Shown here piece after piece: positions 7,801-18,749 of a DNA stretch of 26,981 bases. The notes under the pieces are model-generated. The model saw nothing but the letters and a program-made list of their open reading frames with translations, did no database searches and was not told where the DNA came from. How positions within the stretch are numbered: the stretch's first letter is position 1; the number at the start of each line of letters is the position of its first letter. The translations under genes were made by a program, and so were the position numbers. Source of the stretch: Chara braunii (lineage: Eukaryota; Streptophyta; Charophyceae; Charales; Characeae); assembly GCA_003427395.1 (NCBI GenBank), contig BFEA01000436.1:1115101-1142081 (forward strand), in the 5' to 3' direction.

Positions 7801-10800
7801 GGATGTCGGTATTGCAAGGCCTGTCACGAATTTGCTCTCATCAGTCCCTTTGCGAAAAAGTCTTCTCCAAGAATAAGCCACGGTTTCGGCGCGTTGCCAT
7901 TGTTCCTCGTCCGAAGTGGAAAGTTTCCACCTCTTCGTCCAAGCGTCGGAGTACCTTTCGCGAAGATCGGACGAGTGACCTGTAGGCACCCACCACTGTA
8001 TACGTAAACAACCGAAATGCGGCGAGGAACGGTCGTCCACAACCTCAGACTGTGCTCTGCAAACCCAGAACGGGACATCTTGAGACAGTTCCTCATCAGG
8101 CGGCCTAACAATCAGAAAATCACATTGGTTTATATGGCGCCGAGGGTCGAAGTCCACTTTTGGACGGCCCGCCCTCGGTCCTACATATATAAGCGAAGCA
8201 TCTTGCGAAGGAGGGTCGGCTTCTTGAACTTCCTCCACAGGTTCGAATGATTGTGGCCAGAAGGTGTGAGGGTAGATCTCCGGCTCGTCCGCCCCGAGGA
8301 CATCCTCTTCCTCACCCTCTTCCGTCTCCTTCTTCTTTTGTTTTTGGATCATGTCGTCCGCCTCGACGAAGATGGCTTTCCAATAAAACAAAGCATCCTC
8401 CCGCTTGTCGACCTCCTCCTTCCTATATGTCTGCCACATGTGTCTATGCTATTCGAGGACGTCCACAAATTTTAGGACATTGTCACGAGCCATCCGAAAA
8501 TCATCTTTAACGACACGGGGAATAACACATGGCTGTCGAGGGGAGGTAGGGCCTGCATACTGGCCATCGACAACCGGAAACCAGTGAACTGGTCTGCCTA
8601 TCGGCATCCATTCCGCATCGGTACAGTACTTCTTGTACACCATGACGGGACTGCCGTCACACATGAAGAATTGGAAGAGGTGCAGTTTCCATACGCCGAT
8701 GATGGTTCTATCGACGTATCGATCCACTACCCGGCGCCAATCGGCAATGTGATCAAGCTCAATGCACTTCGGCGGTATCTTGTGCGACGACTCGATAAGC
8801 GAGAACAACTGCTTCATTGTGTAAGCATCGTTGTCCTTCAGTTTTTTCGAGAAAACACTAAAAGTCGCGTCTATGTCGGTATGCGAGTGGCCAACGAGCA
8901 TGAACCCCACTTCGACATCTTCGAAAATCCCGAATTTCACCAGAAGAGAGGACAAACACATAAGGTATTGGTTTTTGTTTTCCCTCCAGCAATTGTCCGC
9001 CTGGATGCGGAGGTGGCGTGGTCATTTTTGTCTCGACGCCTGCAACTCACATAGAGTCCACATAACGCACGTCATGGTGCCATCGCAACCGTGTGCATAG
9101 AAAGGCAAATACGTGTACACATAAATGGACGGTTTCCTGCCGTGAGCTATGACCGCGGTCAGGTTCGTTTTCATCATCATGTCGTGTCGATGATCCTTAG
9201 AGTAATTATACATGCCGATGTGAGGAATGGTTGTCTTTTTCTGATCCATTCCATCCACTATAAGGCAGAGGTATTCCACGGGGTTCAAAATGGAACGAAG
9301 TTTCCAGTCATCTTAATCTGCACGGTGAGCGACCTGATCTAGTTGGTGTTTGCGGTGCTTTTCATCGAAATCCCTACGGTCACGAAGGAGGAAGGCGTTG
9401 TCTTTGGCCTGTCTAAGGCAGACGCTCTCGCCACACTTTGTGAACGAGTTTGACTTGGCAAGGTCGGCATGCCACAAGTACTTCCTCCATATGGAGTATA
9501 AGACTTGCTCCGAAACGACGGTCTGACCCGCCGCTTCTAAGTCCGCCTTGATAGACTCGTATACAAGGAGCTTCGTGAAATAAGCAGGAAGCCTAACTTG
9601 GGCCGTTGAGGTCCCCCTCACAACCATTTCGTTAGGCATAGCATCTCCATGTTCTTCCACGAACCTTGTCACACGAGCCAGCATGCTCACATACTCCGGT
9701 CTCGGGTTCAACAATCCCCATTGACCATGACGGCCACGGACGACCCCGTCCGACTTGCACTTGCTATAACGACGAAATGTGTTTCGACAAATCCCTGTTA
9801 TTTTGCACCAACCAGCGATGCACACACGGCGTCTGCACTGCACTGGTTTGACTCTTTCCAGACCGCCGTCGAGGATTGTGAAATTGTCGAGGGTTTGCAT
9901 CCACCACTCGATCCTCCTTTCGAGGGACAGTTCGTAATAGGCTTCGCGCACCGGTTTGATATCGTCAATGGTCAAGACCCGAAGACACTTGTTCTTACAA
10001 CATTTGTACGTCGGGACGAGCGCAATGTTAGTTTCATTCAATTGACTTTTGGCCCTCTTCGAATGCTCTGACCTTCTAGCCGGCCTATTTTTTCGATTAT
10101 ATCTTCTCCTTTCTCCAGGTAGGGGATGGGACAAAACTTGAAGGAGTGCTTCGGGAGTTCCAGGTTGGCTTTTGGTCGGGGACCTATGCGCTGCACCTAG
10201 GAATTTCGATTTGTCAGTGGTAGCGGTTCTCGGCAAATCAGATTGGGAGGATTCCGATGAACTGTAGAAATCTGTGTCTACAAATCTTGTCTGCCAATTT
10301 TTCATTGCACCCGTCGCTGTCATCGACGGAGAACCAACTATTCTGGCTTCACATGCAATTCTCTTACCTATCTTCCCACTTCCACACGCACGTACCATTG
10401 CCTGGTCCCTATCATACCCGTTTCTACCAAATGCACCGCACTGTTCCCGATCAGATCCATTTCTATCGGACGTACCGCAGAGGTCTATGTCCACCAACGA
10501 CCGACTGTAGTCAAATGCTAGGGGTTGGGAAACTTCAATGCTTTCTGACAGTCTACCCGCTGTCTGCACGAGATCTGATCCGGACACACCACAGAAATTT
10601 GTGTCCACGAACATCCACCCACTGGGAAACATCTCGAAATCCCGAACACACTACCGGGGATTAGCGCTGTAGATACACGCTGACCGTCGGGAACGTCGGT
10701 AAAGCGAACAAAACGACGCCGGGCGGACGTCGAAGACGAGCCTGAATGATTTGTCGGGGTCAACATCGAGAACTCCCTTTTCAAACCGCAATGCCGATCA

Positions 10801-10910
10801 GAGGGAGCTTCCGGGCTGCTCTCACAAGAACTATGTTCTCGAACATCGTTTTCTCCGTGTTGTCGTGACGGTGGCAGTGGCGTGACACAGTGGACGGATT
10901 GGACAGCCAT
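7732..10910 (-). pseudogene. DUF7869-type putative transposase (RNase H-like fold), three in-frame stops
   Basis: Read from 10632 to 7732, one frame of 967 codons is interrupted only by TAA 9313-9315, TGA 9022-9024 and TAG 8449-8451. Counting from 10632, a Ser/Asp-rich N-terminal region carries three FVDTDF-like repeats (about residues 8, 46 and 118). A CCxxxC cluster follows near 210, then a region with CIAGWCKITGICRNTF and HGQWGLLNPRP. The core resembles the DUF7869 family, thought to be a DDE/RNase H-like transposase: VDGMDQKKTTIPH (9255 down), ADNCWRENKN (Asp at 8995-8997) and VGHSHTDID (8892-8869). Candidate acidic residues are thus Asp460, Asp546 and the Asp pair near 586-588. An ATG-started, Ser-rich segment (10910 down to about 10640) lies in another frame and is probably the true N-terminus, displaced by a frameshift. 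The family match is from recall of motifs, not from a search. Confidence 0.7.
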
Positions 10911-11090
10911 TTGAAGAGACGATTCACACGAAAACTGTACAACAAGAAAATCACATCAATGTATGACAAGGTCAGGAAAATAAACAAGAGGGAGCAAACT
11001 CACATTTCAAGTATTTATCACAAAACAGTGGAACAACAACATTTGAATCCATATCGTTTTGTCGGACCCTGATGTGAGGCTCAAGTGGTA
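10911..11090 (-). promoter_or_regulatory. Leader region upstream of the transposase gene (weak TATA-like site)
   Basis: The sequence upstream of the ATG at 10910 is AT-rich and open of genes. On the minus strand it contains TGATAAATACTT (about 11009-11020), a possible TATA box about 100 bp before the ATG, and TTCTTGTTGTACAG just before 10938, which looks like a 3' splice site. Neither can be confirmed from sequence alone. Confidence 0.2.
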
Positions 11091-11178
11091 TCTCAAGTCC
11101 GACTCCTCACCCACTCGTTCAGTGTGCAAGTGGTTTGGATATGTCCGATTAAACTCACACTTTTTCAGGCGAGAGTAC

Positions 11179-11868
11179 AAATGCGAGCTGATTCGAACTT
11201 ATTCAACGTACAGTAAGAAATTAAGTTCATGGTCGGAACAAGAGTGAACACAAGTGCGAGTCAATTCGGTATTATCCATTAAACAGCGAGAAATTTCAAG
11301 TGCCAAGGAATTCGCACTTCAGAGGAACATTTCGATTACGCCGTGCAATAAGAAATTGCCCTCATGGTTGGTTCAGTGGCGAGTTAACTTGCAAATACAA
11401 AAGGACTTCATTCGTTTGGGCCGAGAAGAGACGGGAATTATCGACTAAAGAGGAGCAAATTTAAGGGGATGGATGGTTGAAGAGCGAATAAATTCGCACT
11501 TGCAAACGAGCATTTCCATTATGAAACTGGGGCTTATGGACTAAAGAGTCACAAATTTGGGGGGATGGTTGGTTGAAGAGCGAATAAATTCGCACTTGCA
11601 GACGAGCATCTCCACTATGAAACTGGGACTTTTGGACTATAGAGTAAGAAATTTAGGGGGATGGTTGATTGAAGGGCGAATCAATTCGCACTTGCAAACG
11701 GGCATTTTCATTACGAAACTGGGGGTACAAGTGCGAGTTAATTCTGACCTATGGACTAAACAGTGACAACTTAAGGGGTTGGTTGGTTCAAGAGCGAATG
11801 AATTCGCACTTGTAAACGAGCATTTCCATTACGAAACTGCGGGTACAAGTGCAAGTTGTTTCCGACTT
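11179..11868. repeat. ~96-bp tandem repeats, each carrying a palindrome
   Basis: Three clean units start at palindromes 11480, 11576 and 11672 (period exactly 96 bp). A longer fourth starts at 11790 (118 bp later). Each reads GGTTG.TTGAAGAGCGAAT..ATTCGCACTTG.A.ACGAGCAT then A(T/C)GAAACTG. The third and fourth contain an extra palindrome 57 bp downstream (11729, 11847). More diverged copies lie upstream, with palindromes at 11179, 11252 and 11298. There is no coding capacity beyond short chance frames. Confidence 0.85.
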
Positions 11869-11939
11869 GTTCTCCGTGTAGTACGAGCTACAGATCGTCG
11901 CAAGAGAGAAATAGGGAAAAATGGCGTGCTATTTTTTAA

Positions 11940-13610
11940 GATGGAGAAAGATTGCGAAGAGATGGGCAGACGGCGCATCGATGAAAATACATGGAGAGAG
12001 ATGGCGCACCGAATGAGAGAGATGGCGCACCAAGAGAGATGGATAGAGTCACAGTCTTCCCCGGAATACAACGTCCGGTCATTACAGCTGAATTCGGGTT
12101 ATCTTTCAGTCTAAAGACAACTATAATGAAAGTGCGTTGTATATTTCGGGGAAGAAGGTGGATGGCGCAGAAAGGGAAAGAGATCGCGAACTGATTGGGA
12201 GGTGTGCCGCAGCGTGAGAGAGAGATTGCGCACCGATGGATAAACATGGCGAAGCAATGGAAATAGCAGGCACAGCGATGGTTAGTGATAGCACAGCAAT
12301 GGAGAAAGATGGCGCACCGAAGCAGATAGATGACGATGGAGATAGATTAGGAAAGATAGCGCAGCGATGGAGATAGATGACNNNNNNNNNNNNNNNNNNN
12401 NNNNNNNNNNNNNNNNNNNNNNNNNNNNNNNNNNNNNNNNNNNNNNNNNNNNNNNNNNNNNNNNNNNNNNNNNNNNNNNNNNNNNNNNNNNNNNNNNNNN
12501 NNNNNNNNNNNNNNNNNNNNNNNNNNNNNNNNNNNNNNNNNNNNNNNNNNNNNNNNNNNNNNNNNNNNNNNNNNNNNNNNNNNNNNNNNNNNNNNNNNNN
12601 NACCGCAGCGATGGGGATAGATGACGAAAGGTCGGTAGAGATCGCGCATCGGTGGAGAGAGATGGAGAGAGGACGCGCAACAATGGTTAGCGATGCCGCA
12701 GCGATGGAGAGAGAAGGCACAGCGATGACCAAAATTTGTTATTGCACAACATCAGTTTCATCGAGTTAATTCTTCGTTAAGCATACCTGTCACCTCTTTT
12801 GTGCGATTCCACAGTGATGGGCGGCTGCACTGACAACGGCCTGAAACAACAATAAAATGGCGATGGCAGGATCGCCCACGAGTAATGGAGAGCCTCTGGG
12901 GCAAGGATGGAGGTTGCGAGGTTGTCGAGAGCGATCACGTAGTGATGGAGTGAGATGGAGAGTGATCACTTTGCGATGGAGGGAGATCGTGCGGCGATGG
13001 AGATAGAAATCGCTCAGCGCTGCGGTGGGATACCACTGGCCACGGCTTCGGTAGCCATGGCCAGCGCTGCGGTGGAGAGCGATGGCGCACCGGTGGAGAG
13101 CGATGGCGCGGCGATGGAACGCGTTACAATGCAGCAATGGCGATAGCGATGGCAGCGATGGAACAGCGATAGCAATTGTGCAGCGATGGCGCACCCGTGG
13201 AGAGCGATGGCGCAGCGATGGAACAGCCATAGCGATGGAACAGCGATAGCGATGGCGCAGCGATGGAACAGCGATAGCGAAGGCGGATAGCGATAGCGAT
13301 GGCAGCGATAGCGATGGCACACCGATTGAGAGATGGCGCAACGATGGAACCAACGTTGAGATGGCAGTTATGGTACCAGCGCTCTGATGGCGCAGCGATG
13401 GCCAGTGATGCGATGAGAGCGATGGCGATTGTCAGCGCTGCGATGGTCACGCGAGCGTGACGGCTGCGATGGGGGATATAGCTTTGCGTCGCGATGGCGA
13501 TGAGCTAAGTGCATCGATGGCGATGGTGCATGGCGAGCGTTGGCGATGGCGATGACATAAGCGCATCGATAACGATGGTGCATGGCTAAGCGCATCGATA
13601 TCGAACGCCG
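11940..13610. repeat. GATGG-type minisatellite region containing an assembly gap
   Basis: The region is built from short degenerate units such as GATGGCGCAGCGATGGAGA and GCGATGGAACAGCGATAG. Density is highest at 13070-13330. Both strands give long low-complexity open frames (for example repeated HRCAIA- or SLS-type peptides) that I attribute to the repeat and do not call genes. About 12730-12890 is a non-repetitive island of AT-richer sequence with no recognisable feature. Confidence 0.85.
12382..12601. other. Assembly gap (220 N)
   Basis: A run of unknown bases inside the GATGG minisatellite. The true length may differ, since assemblers commonly break at such arrays. Confidence 0.99.
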
Positions 13611-13674
13611 TTGACATTTGCAAAATATCTGAATGACAGCGACACCGGAACTTATAGATTTTCGGTGTTTTTGA

Positions 13675-13800
13675 CCTCGGCGCACAACGAATCGCCGTGC
13701 CTCGGTGGGAAATAAACCGTCGCCTGGCCTCGGCGCGCAACGAACCACCTCGGCGCACAACGAATCGCCGCACCTTATAGATTCTTGCGCCCGACCTCGT
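13675..13800. repeat. 73-bp repeated CCTCGGCGCACAACGAATCG block
   Basis: The 20-mer CCTCGGCGCACAACGAATCG followed by CCG occurs at 13675 and 13748, with a third partial form (CCTCGGCGCGCAACGAACC) between them. CTTATAGATT precedes the first copy and follows the second. There is no gene. 13800-14010 holds nothing else I can identify. Confidence 0.75.
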
Positions 13801-14011
13801 GCGTCGGATCATGCTGATCGACGGTCCAGATTACAACTGCGAAAATGGCATTGCCCGCCCCTTGTTTTCGGGAACTGTCACATCATTGCACGCCGGAGTA
13901 GACGGAGATTTTGGGGCCACTGGCATAACAGTGGCTTCGTTCATCTGCGCGGTTGAAAATTGTTGATTGACAGCTCACAATTTCCGGTACCCCTTACCGT
14001 TTATAGGCCCT

Positions 14012-14121
14012 GGCGTTTTATGGGCCCAGGGGTGCGATACACGAATCGATTCGGCCCCACATTGATGGCGTTTTATGGGCCCAGGGGTGCGATATGCGAA
14101 TCGATTCGGCCCCACCTTGAT
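14012..14121 (+). repeat. 55-bp direct repeat with GAATCGATTC palindrome, upstream of a TATA box
   Basis: The unit GGCGTTTTATGGGCCCAGGG..GCGATA begins at 14012 and again at 14067. Each copy contains two perfect palindromes, GGGCCC and GAATCGATTC, followed by GGCCCCAC. Placed 30-135 bp before a TATA box, the repeats look like duplicated upstream promoter elements. Confidence 0.6.
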
Positions 14122-14148
14122 CTTGACGGGAGGCCTGCTGCAACAAAG

Positions 14149-14156
14149 TATAAAAG
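14149..14156 (+). promoter_or_regulatory. Candidate TATA box (TATAAAAG) for the plus-strand module
   Basis: TATAAAAG lies 28 bp after the second 55-bp repeat in a GC-moderate context. It is the best core-promoter match in the central region. Transcription would start near 14180 and run towards the plus-strand frames from 15893. The 1.7-kb distance implies a long or spliced leader. GAAG|GTAAAATC at about 14419 would be an acceptable 5' splice site, and CTTCTGTAG near 15818 a possible acceptor. Confidence 0.4.
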
Positions 14157-14159
14157 GCG

Positions 14160-14740
14160 TTGCAGCCCTCGAGTTATCCCTTTTGTTGGTGCTCCACAAA
14201 TCAAGTCGCGCTATCGCTTTTGCGCGCATTTTGATATTTGGTCTTCAGCCCCCCCCACCTTCCGCCATAGCCCGCTCACTCTTCGCTCTTCGCTCCGTCC
14301 GCAGTTGCCACATTGTGTTCAGTTCGTTCTTCACTCCTCGGTCTTCGCTCTTCCTAGCTCGATATCCCTCCACCATAGCTGGTTTGGTGGTTGGTTGCTC
14401 GCTCAACGCACGACGAAGGTAAAATCATATAACTTGAGTTGTCCTATTCTGTGTCCGACGTCCGTACACATTCCCAGATGCCCTGTCTGTACCTGCAGGA
14501 TATAACGCCGTGCCGCGTTCTGTTGAACCCCGAATCAATTCCCGGTTTTATTGTTTCGCCAGTGGACGTGCTCTGATCTCTTTTCTCCACCCTCCACCTC
14601 CGTCCGCCATAGCCGATCTGCGTTCCGGAGCTTGATTACCTTTCACCATAGCCACGATAACGTTCGTATAAAGTTGCTCGATCCCCTTCGCAACTTGCAG
14701 TCGTCGCTGCGCATGGCGAACCTTTAATCAATACCTAGTT
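14160..14740 (+). other. Pyrimidine-rich putative leader, no gene
   Basis: C/T-rich stretches are repeated (CACTCTTCGCTCTTCGCTCCGTCCGC near 14280 and a related CCGTCCGCCATAGCC form near 14600), with several CACCATAGC segments. Chance frames cross it, but none has recognisable content. It is consistent with an untranslated leader plus intron, without proof. Confidence 0.3.
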
Positions 14741-14743
14741 TCA

Positions 14744-14950
14744 ACACTGAACACCGAATCAATTCCCGATTTTTGCTCACCTGTCCCTTGTGAGGTCGCC
14801 GACCTGATATCTACATATATATATATATATAAAGATATAGATACATATATGTATATATAGAGATATATTGCTACACTGAACACCGAATCAGTTCCCGATT
14901 TTCGCTCACCTGTCCCTTGTGAGGTCGCCGTCCTGAAGTTCTGTTTGTGA

Positions 14951-15005
<55 letters not shown>

Positions 15006-15010
15006 TATAG
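14744..15010. repeat. 129-bp duplication plus AT microsatellites
   Basis: ACACTGAACACCGAATCA followed by TTCCCGATTTT and CTCACCTGTCCCTTGTGAGG begins at 14744 and again at 14873. A diverged relative (TTGAACCCCGAATCAATTCCCGG) is at 14523. Each unit is followed by an AT run: about 14813-14870 (interrupted) and 14952-15008 (nearly pure). Confidence 0.85.
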
Positions 15011-15137
15011 AGAAATATATTGCGAGTCAGTTCACAGTTTGCGACGTACAGCGTTCGAGGAGTGACAACTGCGAGGTTATTTGCAGTTTTCCCAAGGTTA
15101 GACACATATTTCATTAAAGGCAGTTCTTTATTTCCAC

Positions 15138-15807
15138 AAATGCAAGTTAGTTCGCACTTTTTTAGCAACACTGCTGGAGAGTTCACAACCCAACCCGTGC
15201 GGCTTTCAGGTCTTCAGTTCCACAATTCCGAGTAAGTTCGTACTTTCCCCTAGTGCTGCGCATCGCCATTATTGTCTTGTCTACAGAACTGCGAGTCAGT
15301 TCGCACTTGTCGAAACCCTTCGCAATTGTCGATAAACCAGGACTTCAGTTCCACAATTCGGAGTCAGTTCGTACTTTGCCGTTGTACTTCGGGTTGCAAT
15401 TGTCGTCCTGTCAGCAGAACTGCGAGTTAGTTCTCACTTGTCGATTCGCACTTGTCGATAAACCACATCTTACTCGTTTCGTGCGTCTTTCAGGTCTTCA
15501 GTTCCACAATTCCGAGTTAGTTCGCGCTTTCCCCTAGTGCAGCGGGTTGCCATTGTTGTCTTGTCTACAGAACTGCGAGTTAGTTCGCACTTGTCGACAC
15601 CCTTCGCACTTATCGATAAACCACATCTTACTCATTTCGAGGGCATCTAGTTGGGTCGCAATCTTTCCGAACAGTTTTCGTCTTCCCTCCGAACTTTTGT
15701 CTTTCCTATCCTTCTTCTGATTGTTGTGACTTCGTGTGCATTTCGAACACCCATCTCTTACGTCCTTTTCGTCCTCCATTTCGTTAAGTCCGAGTTAGTT
15801 CGCACTT
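15138..15807. repeat. Tandem units each with a palindrome pair 63 bp apart
   Basis: Three units begin at CTTCAGTTCCACAATTC (15212, 15343, 15496). Each carries two palindromes exactly 63 bp apart (15224/15287, 15355/15418, 15508/15571). The first of each pair is the AATTCCGA type and the second the AACTGCGA...TCGCACTT type. Single palindromes flank the array at 15138-15159 and 15786-15807. Between units lie CTTGTC(T)ACAGAAC and CTTATCGATAAACCA-like segments. There is no coding signal. Confidence 0.85.
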
Positions 15808-15818
15808 CGCTTCTGTAG

Positions 15819-15885
15819 TGGTCTGGGGTTGGGCATATTAGTCATCCGAGTTGGTCTGAGGTTGGGCGTGCTAGTCAACGGGTGG
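15819..15885. repeat. 33-bp direct repeat just before the ATG at 15893
   Basis: TGGTCTGGGGTTGGGC at 15819 recurs as TGGTCTGAGGTTGGGC at 15852, each followed by a TAGTCA-containing tail. It lies directly in front of the start codon, so it would be in the 5' untranslated region. Confidence 0.8.
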
Positions 15886-15892
15886 GAATACA

Positions 15893-16507
15893 ATGGCGTC
15901 CGCAAAGAACACATCCACAAACGCTGGACCATCTACCCCCGGGGAGGGACGACCTGTACAACAACCTACTCCTCTGTATATGCACGCAAAGGGAGCACAA
16001 TGGTTTTTGGACTTCGTTGTTCAGGGGGACCTTTTTGGGCCACCTGTTTTCATGCGACCCACTTGCGTTACAGACGCTGGAGGAGCGGTCAACGTTGTTC
16101 CTCTCGGTATCGTCGTCTCGTGCGCGAAGACTCTTGGAGGTTTGCTCAAGCTGCACACTAACGGCTTGTACGACGAGTGCAGACTGTCTATCAGAGGTGT
16201 TAAAGGTGTGATAGTGACCATCAAGCGTTTCCCGGGGTATGGCTTGAACATGCCGTTGTGCTCTCATTTCAAAGGCCTTTACGATGGCGGCAGCAAGCGT
16301 CTTCCATCGCCAGAACAATATCTCGATCTCGCGCTGATGGTGCCGAAAGAACGTACGGTTCTTCCGCCAGAGCATGTTTTCCGGCTTCTGCCACCCCGTG
16401 AGGGGTCGTCCGGCTTGGCTCAAGAAACTCCAGGTACGACAGTGGGGCGCGGGAGTCCGATTCAAGACGCTGGGGGTCGGGTCAAGGGACGCAGCGTTCA
16501 CACGTAG
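15893..16507 (+). other. N-terminal unknown domain of the 15893 frame
   Basis: 204 residues without interruption. After a Ser/Thr/Pro-rich start come YMHAKGAQWFLDFV, GDLFGPPVFMRPTCVTDAGG, VVPLGIVVSCAKTLGG, LYDECRLSIRGVKG and IVTIKRFPGYG, then Pro/Arg-rich sequence. The mix of short hydrophobic strands and glycines suggests a compact, strand-rich fold. I do not recognise it. The open frame continues beyond TAG 16505 with VCCGGVTYSLRDEA near 16590. Confidence 0.5.
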
Positions 16508-17146
16508 GTCGGCCCGGATGCTCCTGGGAACACGTCGGACTTGCATTCTCGGGGTACAGGTTCTCAACAGGTCAGTACTCCGAAAATTATCAAGGTTTGC
16601 TGCGGCGGCGTCACGTATTCGCTTCGAGATGAGGCGACAAGAGATTCAAGCAGATCGGGGCTAGATGTCAGAGGGAATGAGGCTGAAGGGATGGGCGCTG
16701 TCTGAGAAAGCTCTGGCGGGGAGCAGAATCCTTTGGAGAAGAAGAGCGAGTGACAGAGGATGGTGCGAGAGGAGGTGGCGGAAGGAACCCTCCGCATGAA
16801 GAGGATGAGAGGAAAATTGGAGGCGCTGATGGGCGGGGATGGAGGTGACATCGGAGAATGTGCCTTGGGAAAGAGGCCGCCGAAGGAAGAGGGTGGGACG
16901 ACAAGTAAGAAAGCGAGGAGGCCCGGCGGTTTGACCATCCGCGAAGGACAAGCCATGGGTGGAGGAGTTTCGACTGATCCAGGCGCTGCGGCCGCGAGAG
17001 AACCTTCAGGGAAATCGAAACGGAAAGTGGCAGCTGAAGAAGGCGATGGCCAGAAGAAACCTCGAAGTCGGAAGACTGATGAGGCAGCGAGCGGGGCCGA
17101 ACGGCCTGACAGGGAGGAGTGCGATGAAGCGGCAGCGTTCTAGCTC

Positions 17147-17638
17147 GAATACGAGCGGAACGATGGCGGTGAAATCGTGGAGAAGGAGCTCCCCGTCCAA
17201 CTGCTCATTGACCCCAGGAAGGTCTGCGACATCCCGTCTTGGGAAAGATATTACAACCACCGCAGTCTCACTCGCGAAACTGTGGACGACATCAAGGCTG
17301 CGATGCTGAGTCAATTCCGCGAGAAAAGGGGGAAGATCTGGACGGAAAACCCTTTGGTTCTGGCACCCATCTACAAGTCGGTGACATGTAGGCCGGAGAA
17401 AGCTGACAGGGTTTACAAAGATGTCTTCAAGCCAGAGGACAAGGACAAGTACTACTATTACCCTGTTAACGGTCAACACACTGTGGCTGCTGTGAAGGAG
17501 TTGGAGGGTGAGCCAATATTCGATTTGTGGAAGATGCACTCATGGTCGGCGAGAGTAGTGTGGTTCTCCGACCGAGATTTCGCTGCGTGGCAGGTCAGTC
17601 TCAACGAGAACACGAGACACGAGATGTCTAAGCAGTGA
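17147..17638 (+). other. ParB/sulfiredoxin-like domain within the 15893 frame
   Basis: The segment opens with ELPVQLLIDPRKV (17186 onwards), followed by a helix (SLTRETVDDIKAAMLSQF), a strand before NPLVLAPIY, and then PVNGQHTVAAVKEL at 17462-17503. The order is that of ParB N-terminal domains: hydrophobic strand, Pro-Arg, helix of the 'less-than-G' type, strand, then a G-x-H/R box followed by a helix. NGQHT occupies the place of the ParB GEHR or the DndB-type DGQHR box. This is a motif-level match. The fold supports both nuclease/CTP-binding and purely DNA-binding members, so activity is open. Confidence 0.5.
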
Positions 17639-18749
17639 TCGCAGAAGGCTGCGTTCTTGGACATGCGGGAGGCATGGGAGAAAGAAGGAAGTCCGATGGT
17701 CATTCAAGGGAACCCTTCCGGCAAGGAGGCCAAAAAACGAAAGTTTTTCGAATTCCAAAAGCTGATTTTGGGAAAGAGTCTGAACGAATCTCACTGGGCG
17801 TTGGCAAAAAAAGATTTGTCGCTCGCCGACAAGGAGTATGCCGCTGCCGTTGGCAATGCATTGAGGCAGTGGATGCCGCTCGTGACGGCCGGTGATGACA
17901 TTTTCCGCAAAGCCATGGAGTTCTACGCGAAATGGGCGGAGGGGAAGTTGTTGGGCGGCGACGGCAAGACGCCATTGTCGAGGCCGGGCAAATACATGCC
18001 AGACAAATCTCCGGGTCTGCAAGCAATTCCGGAAATGGGCTCGAAAGGGGCGGTTGGTGAAACGAAGATGGGGTGGCTGGTCGTGGTCCCGCCGCCTCCG
18101 ACCAAAAAGAAAACGCAAGCGGACGACAAGTTTTTCGTGGTCGTGAAGGAGTCAGACATGTTCTGTTGGCAGTGTCTCGCCGACATGACTGATGTCGAGA
18201 AACTGTCGATCCTTGACAACATTCTCGCGCTAAGGGGAGTGTTCGTGCAGTCCGCGGACGGCCATCTGAAGCGTCAGCATAAACCAGGAATTAAAGACAT
18301 GGTCGCTACGAGGAAAGTGGACCGTATGATGCTCCGTATGTTCCACTATATCTTATTCCTTGAAACGGAGGAGGACGAACGTGTTTGGCGTCACGGGAGC
18401 CCTTTTTTTCGGACCGAGGGGAAGCTTCTGGAGGAGTTCGGGCCGCAGGGCCTCACGAAACAGGTGTGGGTCGAAATGCGAAAGCATTTCCAGAGCGCGG
18501 TGGAGTACGTGAACACTTGCAAACATACTCTTCCGCACAAGAAGGAGTCCATCGACGACGCGAAGAGATTGTACGATGATGACAGGTTCCCTAAATTTTT
18601 CGAAAAGTCTGTCCGTTCCATCTTGCGACGGACGGAAGAAGACGTTCGAGACACGATCAGGGTCGGCGGGGATGTGAGGCACATCAAATGGCCCGACCTC
18701 AACCGGGTGACCAGCCTTATTCCTTTCGCTTTCCCGCCTTCCCAAGCTC

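Noticed and set aside
8170-8200. TATATATAAG as a promoter on the plus strand
   Set aside because: It lies inside the transposase coding frame of the opposite strand and no gene starts downstream.
8584-9054. Plus-strand open frame opposite the transposase core
   Set aside because: It is the antisense shadow of the segment that contains ADN..ENKN and GHSHTDID.
7732-10632. Alternative genetic code with reassigned stops
   Set aside because: All three stop codons interrupt frames in this window and terminal stops also exist. Simple mutational decay explains the pattern better.
12121-12769. Open frames spanning the N gap
   Set aside because: They consist largely of unknown residues and low-complexity repeat translation.
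15212-15600. CRISPR-like spacing of repeats
   Set aside because: Repeat and spacer lengths (about 22 and 41 bp) vary, the spacers are themselves repeated, and the setting is eukaryotic tandem repeat DNA.
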